From Streptomyces sp. NBC_00568 (GTDB lineage Bacteria > Actinomycetota > Actinomycetes > Streptomycetales > Streptomycetaceae): 64,000 nt of DNA. This document shows, piece after piece, positions 52,901-61,753 of this stretch. The notes beneath the pieces are model-generated. The model was not told the origin of the DNA. It ran no database searches and worked only from the letters and a program-made list of their open reading frames with translations. The DNA lies in the NCBI RefSeq assembly GCF_026341855.1, contig NZ_JAPENW010000001.1, positions 6,749,001 to 6,813,000 on the forward strand, written 5' to 3'. Each line of letters begins with the position of its first letter. Position 1 is the stretch's first letter. Position numbers and translations under genes: made by a program.

Positions 52901-53569
52901 TCCTGCAAGGTGCCGAGCCCGGTCCACGCCGTCGGGTGGACGCAGTGTGAGTTCGCGCAAGCCACTGTGCGTGTCCGGTGCGGCCGGGTCGGGGCGCATC
53001 CCCATGAGTCCTCGAACCAGGCCGCTGACCTCGAATCGGCTGAGTTGGCAGCGGTATCGGTCGTCCAGTTCCTCGTCGCGGAAGACGCGGACCGCGCCGA
53101 GGTGGATATTGCGATGGTGGATGCCAACGCTGTGAAGCTGGCTGAGCCCGTCGAGGAGTGTGGCGAACTGCTCGACCGCCTGGAGCCGCTCGTCCTCCCG
53201 CCAGCGATGCCGCGCCTCGGCCAGACTGCGGCCCTGAACGGTGGTCACCGCGTAGGCGACCCGCTCGTCCGGGGCGTGCCGGCCCGCGTGCAGGATCGGC
53301 AGGCCCGGATGCCCGAGTGCGCGTAACCGGAGCAGGCAGCGTAGTTGGCGGTTCCACATGGGCGCGGCGCCCGGACCGATCCCTTTGAACAGGACCGCTT
53401 CGAAGAGTTGGGAGGGATCGTCGGCCGAACTCAGTTCGACCCTGGCAAGTCGGCCGGGCAACAGGACGACCGGCTCCGAGCGCTGGTCGTACAGCCTGCC
53501 GGCGTTCGGGCTCTGCGAGAACAGCCGGTTGACCAACTGGTCCCAGTACTCCTGCTCGCCGTGAGTCAC
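49898..53569 (-). CDS. Pseudokinase fused to UPF1-type SF1 helicase
   Basis: A 1223-residue fusion. Residues about 30-300 have a protein-kinase fold: possible beta-3 lysine Lys62, HRN in place of HRD (152-154), RFE in place of DFG (178-180), an APE motif (225-227) and helix F DVFGLGIIGWEWF. Loss of the catalytic and metal-binding aspartates marks it as a pseudokinase. Residues about 700-1200 form an SF1B helicase: motif I GPPGTGKST (716-724), II VEEAAK (about 878), III GDHRQL, IV QFRMHRS, V SFQGREADQV and VI NVMLSRARR (about 1170). The GTG at 53569 is the start of the conserved part; no strong ribosome binding site is seen. It follows the STAND gene by 49 bp. Confidence 0.85.
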   Translation of the reverse strand: MTHGEQEYWDQLVNRLFSQSPNAGRLYDQRSEPVVLLPGRLARVELSSADDPSQLFEAVLFKGIGPGAAPMWNRQLRCLLRLRALGHPGLPILHAGRHAPDERVAYAVTTVQGRSLAEARHRWREDERLQAVEQFATLLDGLSQLHSVGIHHRNIHLGAVRVFRDEELDDRYRCQLSRFEVSGLVRGLMGMRPDPAAPDTHSGLRELTLRPPDGVDRARHLAGLAPELLPYLFGNTPTLRTDRATTDVFGLGIIGWEWFCGPVAEILPEHYERLATAGADNLRTAVEDLQQEMRRHLTRASIPKQLAHLLREMIDQNPAARSTPYEATAALTACWSPVRAAFEKREAEGTLLLAYMAKQFGPTLWRHFEWISHDPDSERGRGELVELLERDLRRAELVHSPRGADGLVSGGRSAEIKRQAEWVLIGERALWFASYLREPRHDDPPDPRVLVIRFMLEKESWAAASLLRSLPRREITRVRLIPYKPGHPLGVDVTMHPSWRPLTDPLRRREKTEGRELLQSIDFLQEYQEVQRRSRWYPYERQSTEDGIVIRHDHGRDRDRARRNPLLAAYLGLPRARPTLGDFVDGFELDGEPATVMLGSDRDGRPSFHDAVKVSAISTADPNVVRVQSESGVAIPLKGWLRSPDDGGTDVQMDRQSRARRLLDERPGLIEQLISPKAVDTAVQFIDGSAGDGLDGTAPAIIRDICTVEPLYALQGPPGTGKSTVATRAIVEYLRHHPYTRLLVSAQSNFALDSLAAKIVKSVDPNEIVVIRATSQRGEVDDKVVAGYTLAKVQERYQKLIKKSVRARLARDSADDLVRESPEDALLKRWMERVDGNAVELGERLRRAAQITVATCSVSAQVLDYSRDGAAVFDWVLVEEAAKAWPNELLIPLVQGLRWTLIGDHRQLGAFRGEELERFLDHLTDQTAEVAQLHAGLKTQHLRYLNMFGSMFLPPSGESEETGDAVASGMSDTGNAASGPIGRLVYQFRMHRSIAEVVGRVFYPKDEPAANREEPLERPRERRFAGLPPTILDSRYATDLDHDLTEPSFLVGRALIWLDTGGLSGCGDEPSWVNGGEAKLVVRVARQLRPRWVDASEGPGSLAVLSPYRKQLKEIGRIAPELERAGRLHTVHSFQGREADQVLVSLVRQKQRGSSSRSNIGFIGEGRLVNVMLSRARRLLVIVGDLEHFRNHGTDTWRQVIQGVEQFGTVVAAKELTDEGVTG

Positions 53570-53618
53570 CGTCCACCGTCCCCGCTGTCGCCGTGACGGT
53601 GTCCGTTCACGGATCCGC

Positions 53619-56600
53619 TCACCCTGATACCTCCACCTCGTCGTTGAGATCGATGGCGACCGCGCCCTCCCGTGCACCTACCACCAAGGACCGTCGACCC
53701 TCGAAGACCGTGGTGGTGAGGCAGTTGATGCCGAGGCCGGTCGGGATGGTCCTGGTGAGCCGGCCGCCGGCCCCGTCGAACAGCGAGATCTGTCCGGTTC
53801 GGCCGCCCACGGCCAGGCGGATCCGCCCGTTGCCGTCGCGCCAGGCGCACGCGCCGCGCGGCTCCGGCCCGGGTTCGTTGCTGCGCCAGACAATGCCTTC
53901 CGCACCGGCCGCGCACAGGATCTGGTCCGTGGTGACCACGAAGAGCCGACCGGGATCGCCGTGCTCGTCGCCACTGACCGCACCGAGGACGAGCGGCAGT
54001 TTCACGCAGTTCACTTCTGGCAGGCGCGTCCACATCGGAGCCCCCTGAGCCCGACATTGCCAACGCTGCACGATGCCTTCGCCGCCGACCGCGACCACGA
54101 TGCGGTCTTCGTCCCGGTAGCCGACCAGCCCGACCGCGTTGGCGATGAGGGTCTCCGCGGTCTGATCCTCCGGTCTCCCGCGGCGTACGTCCCAGCGCCG
54201 CAGCACACCGTCGACATCCAGGCTTATGAGGAGATCAGCCTGCTCGGGCACTCCGGCCACGGCCCTGACCGGCTCGGGGTGCGGCCAGCCCCGCTCGTCC
54301 GAGAGATCGTGGGCTCGCCAGATCCGCAGTCGTGTCCGGGTCGCCGCGACGATCAGAGGATCGCTGCCGACGACGGTCGTCAAGCCCGCGACCCGTTCGG
54401 GCTCGCACGGAGCCGTCTTCGGGACTCCTTTGCACACGTCCACGAACGTGAGCTCCGTGCGGCCGGCCAGGACGGCAAGCGGACCTGCGACCGCAGCAAT
54501 CGTGACCTGCCTCTCGCCCGGTGGACCCGTCGGCAGTTCGAGTGCCGACAGGGGCCAGACCCGTGCAACGCTTGCGCCCTTGGCGATGGTCGCCAGCGCC
54601 CAGCCGGAACCGCCCGCCGGCTCGCCGGCGACCAGCGCGTCCACCGGGTCGCGGTGTGACTGCCAGCCCGCGATCGCGTCCCCCGGCTGATCCGGGTCCC
54701 AGAGCTTGACCCTGCCGTTCTCATCGGCGACGGCGAGCAGCCGTCCGCCGTCCGCCTTGTGCAGCGTGATGATCCGATGGGCCTGTTCGGATCGTGCCAG
54801 GACATCCTGTTCGCCGAGGTGCACGGTCTCCGGGGCGTCCGCCTGCAGACGACATCGGTAGCAGGTGCCGGTGCTGTCGAGCACGGCAAGGGTGATGTCT
54901 GCAGCCCCGACCTCGAGGACCGTCATGCTCACCCCGGCTCTGGTGATGCGTGCACCTCTGCTCCAGGCACGACCGGTGCTCGCATTCCATGTCGAAATCG
55001 CACCGGACTGGGTAAGGGTCGCGATGACGACCGTACCGGCGCATTCGACGGCAAGGACCGTACTGATGGGGCCGTCCGTACCGAGCGACAGTCCTTCGAG
55101 TCGGCCGGTCATCGGATCAAGCCGTTCCACCTTGCCGCGGGCTCGGGCGAGGACCAGCCGCGCACTGCCGTCCGGCGCGCAGTAGGCGGCGATCCCGTCC
55201 ACGGTGGCACCGGAGGGGATCGAAGTCGGTTCGCGTCGGCCGGTGAATGGATCCCAGACGACCACCTGTCCGCCCATGGGGACGCCGGCGAGTAGTTTCC
55301 TGCCTCGATGTTCAAGGACTGCGAGCGCTGCGACACCGTAGCCGAACGGTGGCAGTGGTTGGCCGGACCTCAGGTCGAAGGAGGCACCGGCGGGCTGGCC
55401 GGTGACCGGATCCCAGATCCGCACCGTAGTGTCCCCGGCGGCCACAGCGAGGACACCGTGAGCCTCATCCCGTGGCACAAGTACCAGAGCGCGAGCCCCA
55501 GGCAGATCCTGGCCGGCCTCACCGACGGGCAGGTGCACGGGCCGCCGTGCCAGCAACGACCAGCGCACGGACCACCTGCCCGGCACCGCTGTCTGCGATC
55601 GGCGCGTCCCGCCGAAGACCAACCCTTCACCGAGCATACGCAGGCCGGGACGATCGTCCTCGTCTCCCTGGCGAACCAGATGTGCGGTGGTGATCGTGCC
55701 GAGTACCGTCCCTGGCAGCCGATCCGCATGTCCCGCCCGCAGAGCGTCGCTCGCCACCGCATAGGGATCCAGCCGGTCCAGGACGTCAGGCCGCCCGCCC
55801 AGCTCCTCCCAGGCTGCGGACGGCGCGTGTGCGGCATGGGTGGACAGACGGACCCGCAGATAGGGATTGAGCTCCTGGTCCGGGCGGACGTGGGCGAGGA
55901 ACTGCCGGAAGACATAGAGCCGCTTGTCGGGGAGGTCCTTCGCCTCTTCCAGCAGTTGTTCCTGCAGCACGCGGTGGGCCAGGCGATACACCCCTTGGCC
56001 GTGTTCGTGGTCGAGCATGATGTAGGCCCCGGCCGCGTCGAGTACATGATTGAGGTCGGTCAGGGTGACGGGCTCGTGGGGCGAGGAGAGCGCGCTCGCC
56101 GCCTCTTCCCAGATGCGGTCCTGACGCGGAAGTCCGCGGCCGTGGGCAAGGGCGAGGGCGAGCAGGGCCGTGCGGGTCACGCCGGAGTCTTTGTCCAGCC
56201 GTTCGAGGGCGAGGCGGAACAGACCGCGATGGTCGGTGTCCAGGAGCCGATGGAGCAGCTCCGGGGATCGGCGCAGTTCGGTTGAGCGTGCGTTGACCTC
56301 TTCCGCCGCCATGGCCGCCCACAAGAACTGATGACTTGGCGTGCCGTCCGGTCGATCCGTCTCGACCGACCGACGGACGGGCAATCTCCTGATCAGGTCT
56401 CGTAGCTGCTCGTCCTGTACCCGCACCGCCAAGGACTCGACCACGTCGTCCGGCGACGGTTCGAGCCGCAAGGTGGTGCGCCCGATCGCTCCCTGGCTGG
56501 TCAAAACGGCTGTCAGGTCGGTGTGACTGCCGACGGAGTGCGTGCGGGTACCTATGAGCATGTGGATGCCGGGGGCCTTCAGCAGCTCATCGAAGAAGTG

Positions 56601-57872
56601 TGCCAAGGCGATGGGTTCCTCGGCCTCGTCGAGTGCGTCGGCCATGAGGAGCAGCGGCTCCTGACGTGCTCCGGCATGGCGGTAGACCTCGGCGACAGGA
56701 TTGGCGAGGTCTGCGTTGCCGTTGCCGTTGCGGAGCTGGTCGAGGATCTGCGTGGCGACTCCCCGCACGGTGGCCCCGGTCAGGTGCAGGATCAGATCGA
56801 AGGCCGGGAGAGGGGCTCCGGGCGCCTCGGTGCTGCGCTTGCCGATGACTGTCTCGAGTCCGCTTGCCAGGTCCGGGTGGCAGTCGATGAGGACGTTGCC
56901 CAAAAGCGCAGACTTGCCCGACCCTGGTGGTCCGCTGACGACGAGCAGCGTGGTGTCCCGCTGTTGCTCGATCAGGCGCAACCAGCGGAAAATCTCTCGC
57001 CGTTCGCGTACGCGTCCGACGAAGTGCCAGGCGAACTCGCCCAGATCGGTGCCCGTCCCCTTGGTCGCGAAGTGGATGAGCGCCTGGTAGCCGTCGGTGT
57101 CCGCGGAGACGCTGTCGAGCGCCTGCCGTAGCTCCTTGTAGTCGTTCCACACAGCGGCGACCGGACCGGGTATGGCACGCCGGAATCGGCTGTCGGCGAG
57201 ATCATGGCCGCTGACGGAGTAACGCTGACGGCCGTCGGCGTCGGTGATGTACATCAGCAGCGAGGCGAGATGGCCGAGAGTCAGAACGTCCTCGGTCACC
57301 TGGCTCAGGACGGCTTCCAGATCGGTCGCCAGTGTGTTCGGGAACTGCGAAGCGTTCCTTCGGCCTGAGCCGATGACCAGGGTGCGTCGGCCCCACTCGT
57401 GCTGCTTCAGCGTGATGTCGACCTCGTCGGCAAAGCGGGCGCCGCCGCAGGCTTCGACGACCACGATCGTCCATGTCTCGCTGGAACTTCGTTCCCCCAT
57501 ATGATCGTTGATCGTTTCGGCGAGCCAGTCGGCATCGACTGTGTCGTCGCGGTTCGTGTCCGGCTCACCGCGAACGAACAGTCGAGATTTCTGGTTACTC
57601 AGACTGGTCTCACCGTGGCCCACCCAGACGAGGACGGTGTCCGCGAATCGTCCACGCTCATGCCAGTGTCTCAGCCGGGCGCTGGTCTGCCCGCGAGTCC
57701 GTGGCGTGTTCCCGGAGGCCCACGCATCGAGCCGGCCGCCCCACGGACGCAGCAGTTCGGCGATCGACGCCGCGGCGACGTCGGCGGGAATGGCGGGCCG
57801 AACAGGATCCTCGTACTCCGGATGCGGACATGCGATGATCTCGAACGCAGGTGACCGCGCGGGCTCAGCCAT
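53619..57872 (-). CDS. Caspase-like peptidase / STAND NTPase / WD40 protein
   Basis: A 1417-residue signalling protein. Residues 1-225 are a caspase-like (peptidase C14) domain with the catalytic histidine in WVGHGE (about 86) and cysteine in VVEACGGARF (about 142). A linker leads to HFVGRVRERREI and a STAND/NACHT NTPase: Walker A GPPGSGKS (about 314-321) and Walker B LLLMADALDE (about 408-416). A helical middle part is followed by a C-terminal beta-propeller with WD-type blades (TTVRIWDPVTGQ, RVKLWDPDQPG, VLRRWDVRRGR). This is the layout of inflammasome-like prokaryotic sensors. The ATG at 57872 follows an in-frame GTG at 57875, 8 bases after the lipase stop. Confidence 0.88.
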   Translation of the reverse strand: MAEPARSPAFEIIACPHPEYEDPVRPAIPADVAAASIAELLRPWGGRLDAWASGNTPRTRGQTSARLRHWHERGRFADTVLVWVGHGETSLSNQKSRLFVRGEPDTNRDDTVDADWLAETINDHMGERSSSETWTIVVVEACGGARFADEVDITLKQHEWGRRTLVIGSGRRNASQFPNTLATDLEAVLSQVTEDVLTLGHLASLLMYITDADGRQRYSVSGHDLADSRFRRAIPGPVAAVWNDYKELRQALDSVSADTDGYQALIHFATKGTGTDLGEFAWHFVGRVRERREIFRWLRLIEQQRDTTLLVVSGPPGSGKSALLGNVLIDCHPDLASGLETVIGKRSTEAPGAPLPAFDLILHLTGATVRGVATQILDQLRNGNGNADLANPVAEVYRHAGARQEPLLLMADALDEAEEPIALAHFFDELLKAPGIHMLIGTRTHSVGSHTDLTAVLTSQGAIGRTTLRLEPSPDDVVESLAVRVQDEQLRDLIRRLPVRRSVETDRPDGTPSHQFLWAAMAAEEVNARSTELRRSPELLHRLLDTDHRGLFRLALERLDKDSGVTRTALLALALAHGRGLPRQDRIWEEAASALSSPHEPVTLTDLNHVLDAAGAYIMLDHEHGQGVYRLAHRVLQEQLLEEAKDLPDKRLYVFRQFLAHVRPDQELNPYLRVRLSTHAAHAPSAAWEELGGRPDVLDRLDPYAVASDALRAGHADRLPGTVLGTITTAHLVRQGDEDDRPGLRMLGEGLVFGGTRRSQTAVPGRWSVRWSLLARRPVHLPVGEAGQDLPGARALVLVPRDEAHGVLAVAAGDTTVRIWDPVTGQPAGASFDLRSGQPLPPFGYGVAALAVLEHRGRKLLAGVPMGGQVVVWDPFTGRREPTSIPSGATVDGIAAYCAPDGSARLVLARARGKVERLDPMTGRLEGLSLGTDGPISTVLAVECAGTVVIATLTQSGAISTWNASTGRAWSRGARITRAGVSMTVLEVGAADITLAVLDSTGTCYRCRLQADAPETVHLGEQDVLARSEQAHRIITLHKADGGRLLAVADENGRVKLWDPDQPGDAIAGWQSHRDPVDALVAGEPAGGSGWALATIAKGASVARVWPLSALELPTGPPGERQVTIAAVAGPLAVLAGRTELTFVDVCKGVPKTAPCEPERVAGLTTVVGSDPLIVAATRTRLRIWRAHDLSDERGWPHPEPVRAVAGVPEQADLLISLDVDGVLRRWDVRRGRPEDQTAETLIANAVGLVGYRDEDRIVVAVGGEGIVQRWQCRAQGAPMWTRLPEVNCVKLPLVLGAVSGDEHGDPGRLFVVTTDQILCAAGAEGIVWRSNEPGPEPRGACAWRDGNGRIRLAVGGRTGQISLFDGAGGRLTRTIPTGLGINCLTTTVFEGRRSLVVGAREGAVAIDLNDEVEVSG

Positions 57873-57883
57873 CACGAAACCGC

Positions 57884-59293
57884 CTACAGCGCCGCACGGT
57901 CAGCGGCGTCGAAGGCCACCACGGTGTCCCGGATCGGCTCCACGCCGTTGGACACCTCCAACACATGGATGCCCGGCCTGTCGAGCGTGATGTCGAGCAC
58001 GTACTCGTCCCCGTCACGGCGTACGGAGGGATATTCGAGAACCACGTCGTCGAGACCCTTCACCACGCAGCTGAAGTCACCTGCGGCGCGCGCCCCGCTG
58101 ACGCGAGCGGTCGTCACCGTCCCCGCGGGCGCGTATTCGGGCAGCTCCACGCCGATCCCGGCCCGCCCACCAAGCCCTTCACCAAGTGCGCGGCCCTCGA
58201 TCTGCGCTTGGACGTTCCGGATCAGACTCGTGGTGGCCTGGAGCGCTCCGTGCTTCTGGACGTAGCCGGTTGCGTCGCCCAGCCTCGCTGACTGCCACTG
58301 CACAGTGCCGTCGCCGTGCAGCTTCATCGGGATGAACCCACCGGTGACGGCGTCGCGCACGAGCTTGCCTGTCTCGTCTCGCTCGTACCCGTGTCGCTTC
58401 GCGTGAAGCACACCGGCGTCCACGCGGAAGCAGACATCGGTGGGTTGGTGCGTTCCGGCCAGATTGATCAGGCCGGGAAGGCGCACCGCCGCGAGCCGGG
58501 CGTGCCGCGCGAAGGACTCTCGGGCCAGCTCACCGTCTCCGCCCAGCGCCGCCACCGTTTCAGGATCGAGTGCGACAAGGTCGTCACCTGTGAACAGACA
58601 TCGATATGTCGGCAGGAGATCGTGCAGTCCCGGGAGCGTGACCGCGAGTTCGCGAGCGTGCCCGACCGGCAGCCCGACGCTGCTGCGACCGCTGTTGAGC
58701 ATCGTCACCGCATCGACCGAGCCGCGGAACGGCGTGCCGATCGTGATCACCCTGGACACGGCGTCAAGCGCGCCGGCCTGCAGCCCCGCGGCCTGGGCGA
58801 CCAGACCTCCCATGGAATGGGCGACGAGGACCACTCGGGGTTCGGCGGTGTCGTGCCGTGCCCGTCGCCACTCGGCCAGCGCGGGGTGCTGACGCCACGC
58901 GGCGAGATGCCGGTCGATCGCTTCGGCCAGCAGTCGCCCGTTGTGCTCGACCGACAGCCGCCAGTCGTATCCGAACTCCAGTAGCGCATCCGGGTGCAGG
59001 ACCAACCTGCCGAGCTCATCGGCCAGCTGTCGGTAGCCGAAGTTCATCCGGAAGGTCGGGCCCCAGGCCGGTTCCTTGATCAAGCCGTCCGGTGCGAGCC
59101 GCTTCGCGCCGCCGTCCCTTTCTTCGTCGGTCACCGCTAGATCGGCCAGTCGCCCCGCCGCCCACTTGTCTAACACGTTGCCGGCCGTCTTGAGTGCGCC
59201 GATCCGTCTCGCCCCCCACACGTTCTTGCGCGTTGTGGTGTCGATGAGCCGGCTTCCCATGATCCCCGGAATGATCACGATCGTGTCGATCAC
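57884..59293 (-). CDS. LCAT-like lipase/acyltransferase, first gene of the operon
   Basis: A 469-residue alpha/beta hydrolase of the lecithin:cholesterol acyltransferase type. The start IIPGIMGSRL gives the oxyanion turn, EFGYDWR is typical, the nucleophile is Ser160 in AHSMGG, the acid is probably Asp328 in GDGTV and the base His348 in KHGALQ. Residues about 380-465 form a separate beta-sandwich-like domain. LCAT-family enzymes act on phospholipid acyl chains, so it could damage membranes. No signal peptide is present, so it would be held in the cytoplasm. The GTG at 59293 has GGAGGGG upstream. It is followed after 8 bp by the caspase-STAND gene. Confidence 0.87.
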   Translation of the reverse strand: MIDTIVIIPGIMGSRLIDTTTRKNVWGARRIGALKTAGNVLDKWAAGRLADLAVTDEERDGGAKRLAPDGLIKEPAWGPTFRMNFGYRQLADELGRLVLHPDALLEFGYDWRLSVEHNGRLLAEAIDRHLAAWRQHPALAEWRRARHDTAEPRVVLVAHSMGGLVAQAAGLQAGALDAVSRVITIGTPFRGSVDAVTMLNSGRSSVGLPVGHARELAVTLPGLHDLLPTYRCLFTGDDLVALDPETVAALGGDGELARESFARHARLAAVRLPGLINLAGTHQPTDVCFRVDAGVLHAKRHGYERDETGKLVRDAVTGGFIPMKLHGDGTVQWQSARLGDATGYVQKHGALQATTSLIRNVQAQIEGRALGEGLGGRAGIGVELPEYAPAGTVTTARVSGARAAGDFSCVVKGLDDVVLEYPSVRRDGDEYVLDITLDRPGIHVLEVSNGVEPIRDTVVAFDAADRAAL

Positions 59294-60784
59294 TGCGTTA
59301 CCCCTCCCGACGGGATTGCAAAAATTAGCAGCGGTGGAACTGATTCATCGCCGAGGCTCCCATGCTCGAACGCCCCTTCGTGACCTGCCGACCCTTGATC
59401 TGCTGAGGCAGAACCTGTGGATTGCGGCAGCCGAGCCCAATGGTCCATCGAGCTCCTGGCGGCACGAGGGACCGTTCTCGGAACGAGATAAACGGCCTTC
59501 ACTGCTCGAGCCCATCGGGACGTGCTCCTCCTCGGCGACTCGTGACGCCGGCCGATGGGCCGAAACGCGGCAGATGAAAGGGCATCGACAGAGTATCCCG
59601 AGCAGGGCGGAGCACGGGCCCGGAGTGCTCAGCCGAGGTGCGCCGACCCGTCTCCGACGGCGCGAGACGGGGCGAGCGGCCCTTCGTCTAGGGAAAGGAA
59701 TCGAGAGCCAGTGCGACGATGTCGCGGAATATCGATGTCGGCGCGATGGTGCCGGATCGGGCGCTGATACTGAAGAACAGAGCAAGGGTTGTCTCCGCTC
59801 CACCGGGCGCGCATCTGCAAATGGCGATTTATGACAGATCCGTTGCGCAACTGATCGATAGTGCAACGTGCTTCGGAGCCGAAGCAGCGAACTGGACAAG
59901 CAACCAACCGGAGTCAGCCGAGGCGCCTGCCGCGCTCTTTTCCGCGTGGGCCTCCGGCTCTCGAACACACCGGTTGCTGTCGGTGGGGTCCTGTAGCGTG
60001 AGGTCCATGGTCGGTACGGGCGAGAACTCCACCGGGCCCGGGCCTTCGGCGACCGGCGCTTCGGCTGCGGGCGTCCAGCCCTACTACGCGTTCGACGCCG
60101 CGCCCCTCGGGCGGGTGGTATGGGAGCGTCTCCTTCGAGGGCGTGCACGGCGGGGTGTTGGATCTTCTACCGTCGGTTCCGGCGAAGGTGTAGGACGTCG
60201 GTGCCGGCACCGGGCGGGACGCTGCGGCACTGGATACGCGCAGAGTTTGGCGGAACTCGCAGGGTAGGCATCGGCCCGTCCTGCCCCCGCCCGCCGCTCG
60301 GACTCATCGAACGCCGTCTCTGTCCGGTTGAGCACCAGCACGTACAGGGTTATCCGGCTGCTTGCCCGGACCTACCAGGAACTGTCGGTTGGCGAGCGCT
60401 TCCCGTATCGGCTTCAGGGGCACCGAGCGGTACCGCGCTACGCAGTGCCGCTTCCGGCACCGGCCGGACGGTCATCCCAGGGATCCTGGACCAGCCCACC
60501 GCTTAGCGATGCGCCCGTCTTCGACGCCGAGCAGGGAGCACAAGTGCCCGTACTACCCGACGAGGCCGGCTTTCCCGACCGTGAGGCGGTCCTCGGTCAG
60601 GCGATCCCTTCCGACCGGGCCCGCTGGACCTCCCGGCTCCCGGACTCCACCTGATGGCCGGCCGCGCTCGACGAGTGCTCGCAGACGAGCCGCCAGCCCC
60701 GTGTGGACCGGCGGACCGTGTTCGGTATCGCCCGCCGGGCTGACGCGGCAGAAGGCCGCCGCCACCTCCTGGTCGCCACCCTGT
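59294..60784. other. Eroded non-coding region upstream of the operon
   Basis: The promoter of the five-gene operon should lie at the left end; TAATTT (minus strand, plus 59322-59327) is a possible -10. No intact gene is seen over 1.5 kb. A methyltransferase remnant lies near 60131-60250, and VPVLPDEAGFPDREAVLG with DRARWTSRLPD near 60540-60650 may be another fragment. Confidence 0.6.
60131..60250 (+). pseudogene. SAM methyltransferase remnant with premature stop
   Basis: One frame reads GVLDLLPSVPAKV, a TAG stop (60191-60193), then DVGAGTGRDAAALDTR. This is the motif I region of a class I methyltransferase (usual form VLDVGAGTGRDAAAL) with the leucine codon changed to a stop. Sequence on both sides is out of frame or lost. 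Confidence 0.7.
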
Positions 60785-60799
60785 CAATCCCCAGATTTC

Positions 60800-61753
60800 G
60801 TATGGACGTTGGTTAAACGGCCCGGTCTTGTTGATTGGGCCGAGCTCGCGCTTGTTGGATGATCCGTTCGAACTCGACGGGTGGTTGCCCGCTGGCCGCG
60901 CTGTGGCGTCGTTCGGTGTCCTAGAAGTCCGCGATCCAGGTGGCGATCTTCAGCCGCGCCTCGGCGCGGGTGGCGAAACGGTGTCGGTGGACGTATTCGA
61001 CCTTGAGGACCGAGTGGAACGACTCCGCGGCGGCGTTGTCCAGGGCGGAGCCGACACGGCCCATCGACTGCACCACGCCCCACCTGCCACAAAGCTGCCT
61101 GAACGCCTCGGAGTTGTACTCCGATACGCGGTCGGTGTGGAAAATGACGCCGTCCTCTTGGCCGCCTCTGGTCGCGATCGCCATCTGCAGGGCGGCACTG
61201 ACCAGCGTCGTGTCGGGCCGCTCGCCCATCGCGTAGCCCAGGGCCCGGCGGGAGAACGCGTCGTGCACGCTCGCGAGGTAGAGCTTGCCCTCGTCGGTGT
61301 CGAACTCGGTCATGTCGCCCCACCACAAGATGTTCGGCGCGATCGCGTCGAACCTGCGCAGCACCAGGTCACGTGCCGTCTTCCGCTTCCCGGGACGGGT
61401 CAGCGAACGCCGGCGGCGTGGTGGCTTGCGGCCCTGCAGACCGAGCCCGGCCATGATGTCGGCGACGGTGTTCTGCGACGCCTGCCAGCCCTCCTCCCAC
61501 AAGTCCAGCGTGATCCTCGGCGAGCCGTAGGTGCGGTCCGATCGGTCGAAGAAGTACGAGATCCGCTCGGCCAGCAGTGCCCGTCCGACTTCGCGTTCGT
61601 CGGCTCGGACGGTCTGCGCCGCCACTTGTAGAACCACGCCTCCGACACCCCCAGGGCTCGACAGGAGGTGCGATGCGGAATCTTGAAATCGGTCCTCTGG
61701 TCGCTGATCACCCCGACGAGCGCCGCCGGGTCCGCAACAGCTACTTCACCCAC
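60800..61753 (-). pseudogene. IS3 orfB transposase (DDE), frameshifted and truncated
   Basis: The N-terminal part (SCRALGVSEAWFYKWRRRPS) is read from 61753 in one frame, while the catalytic core (YGSPRITLDL, WWGDMTEF, HTDRVSEYNS, DNAAAESFHSVLK) lies in another frame starting near 61605, so a one-base indel separates them. The core frame stops at TAG 60921-60923 after WIADF, where the family continues YNTERRHSAASGQPPVEFE; that continuation is still readable past the stop. Two independent lesions make it inactive although the DDE residues remain. Confidence 0.85.

Noticed and set aside
59719..60267. A 182-residue plus-strand frame upstream of the IS3 element
   Set aside because: The recognisable methyltransferase motif in this stretch is in another frame and interrupted by a stop; the frame itself has no family sequence.
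60921..61637. Calling the 238-residue IS3 frame a complete transposase
   Set aside because: Its N-terminal domain lies in a different frame and its C-terminus is cut by a stop inside conserved sequence.
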